NCBI GenBank assembly: GCA_947459635.1 | Contig: CANHEA010000004.1 | Location: forward strand, 1-64,000 | Length of the DNA stretch: 64,000 nt | DNA from: Flavobacteriaceae bacterium | GTDB lineage: Bacteria; Bacteroidota; Bacteroidia; Flavobacteriales; Flavobacteriaceae | Direction of reading: 5' to 3' | Part shown: positions 63,733 through 64,000 of the stretch, in pieces | How positions within the stretch are numbered: position 1 is the first letter of the stretch | Layout of the letters: each line of letters starts with the position of its first letter | The notes under the pieces: model-generated | The model's input: the letters and a program-made list of their open reading frames with translations, nothing else | Told to the model about the DNA's origin: nothing | Database searches by the model: none | Position numbers and translations under genes: made by a program

Positions 63733-63806
63733 AGCCCAGATAGAAGCGACTATCCTTTTGCGATGGCGTTCAGCGCAAAAGATAATAGCGAATAGCTGGA
63801 TTAGCT
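63733..63806 (+). repeat. Structured intergenic repeat, copy 3
   Basis: Same fold as the other copies: outer AGC/GCT, CCAG with CTGG, GATAGAAGCGACTATCC facing GATAATAGCGAATAG, apical stem CTTTTGCG with CGCAAAAG. The second stem differs from copies 1 and 2 (CCTG/CAGG) but still pairs. Confidence 0.72.
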
Positions 63807-63842
63807 TCACACGAGCAATTTGAAATGGCGAAGCAAAACAAA

Positions 63843-63870
63843 AAACCCATTCAGTGACGAATGGGTTTCT
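63843..63870. terminator. Terminator after the esterase gene, convergent with typA
   Basis: Stem AAACCCATTC / GAATGGGTTT (63843-63852 with 63859-63868), loop AGTGAC, A tract before and T residues after. Confidence 0.8.
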
Positions 63871-63889
63871 TTATAATTAAAATTCAAGA

Positions 63890-64000
63890 TTAGACTTTGA
63901 ATCGTTTTCTATCGTTTTCTGTTAGATAGATTTTTCTCAAACGAATTGATTTTGGTGTTACCTCTACGTATTCGTCTTTTTGAATATATTCTAACGCTTC
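63890..64000 (-). CDS. typA: TypA/BipA translational GTPase, C-terminal part (cut by window end)
   Basis: Only the last 36 codons lie in the window. Read on the minus strand they give [20 protein letters not shown] and then [13 protein letters not shown], the conserved C-terminal domain end of TypA/BipA, the ribosome-binding GTPase of the EF-G family. The stop codon is at 63890-63892. Confidence 0.88.
   Translation of the reverse strand, partial: EALEYIQKDEYVEVTPKSIRLRKIYLTENDRKRFKV

Overview
The window reads as an ordinary chromosomal stretch of a low-GC member of the Flavobacteriaceae, most likely Flavobacterium or a close relative. Evidence: several putative type IX secretion (T9SS) cargo proteins with type A or type B (gliding-motility-associated) C-terminal sorting domains; a PorP/SprF-like outer-membrane protein; a PafA-type alkaline phosphatase; a TonB receptor followed by a DUF4249 lipoprotein; a eukaryote-like NADP-isocitrate dehydrogenase; start codons without Shine-Dalgarno sequences; and recurrent TAnnTTTG -7 promoter boxes typical of Bacteroidota. 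I see no CRISPR array, prophage, transposase, rRNA gene or convincing tRNA gene.

Layout. 1-9.2 kb: rplS, icd, a PagL-like lipid A deacylase, a TonB receptor/DUF4249 pair, thiamine pyrophosphokinase, a membrane-anchored hydrolase and a secreted protein. 9.3-18.1 kb: housekeeping genes (NudK-like Nudix, rlmF, uvrB, a TerB-like protein, an esterase, DUF1456, DUF1569, sucC, lysA). 18.1-31.3 kb, minus strand: a T9SS cargo protein and PafA, then a 10-kb block of a giant repeat adhesin, a PorP/SprF-like protein and an OmpA/TPR/propeller protein, which looks like an adhesin with its own secretion and anchoring partners. 31.6-36.7 kb, minus strand: a probable operon YwqK-like, mnmA, S8 protease with a T9SS tail, FMN-dependent dioxygenase and small secreted protein. 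36.9-43.3 kb: fasciclin lipoprotein, M1 aminopeptidase, recG, bestrophin. 43.4-46.4 kb: AraC regulator, DUF779 protein and aldehyde dehydrogenase. 46.7-53.5 kb: pheT, small proteins, a pRiA4b ORF-3-like protein, a four-helix-bundle (23S intervening-sequence type) protein, an NdpA-like nucleoid protein, a probable secreted protein and a Cys-rich small protein. 53.5-63.7 kb: an ABC exporter pair, then two large T9SS type B proteins and an esterase. The window ends in the 3' part of typA.

The least ordinary material is between genes. Four copies of one structured repeat lie in the window, and their stems keep pairing through compensatory changes. One copy supplies the stop codon of the bestrophin gene, and another carries a second hairpin element in its loop. 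Short tandem arrays (CTGAG after stop codons, CTCAG before start codons) form inverted pairs. One such pair encloses the four-helix-bundle gene with 23-base perfect arms; a pair near 14.3 kb looks like an empty version. Other long inverted repeats lie near 6.8, 44.8 and 49.7 kb. Functions are inferred from family recognition by eye; no database search was run.
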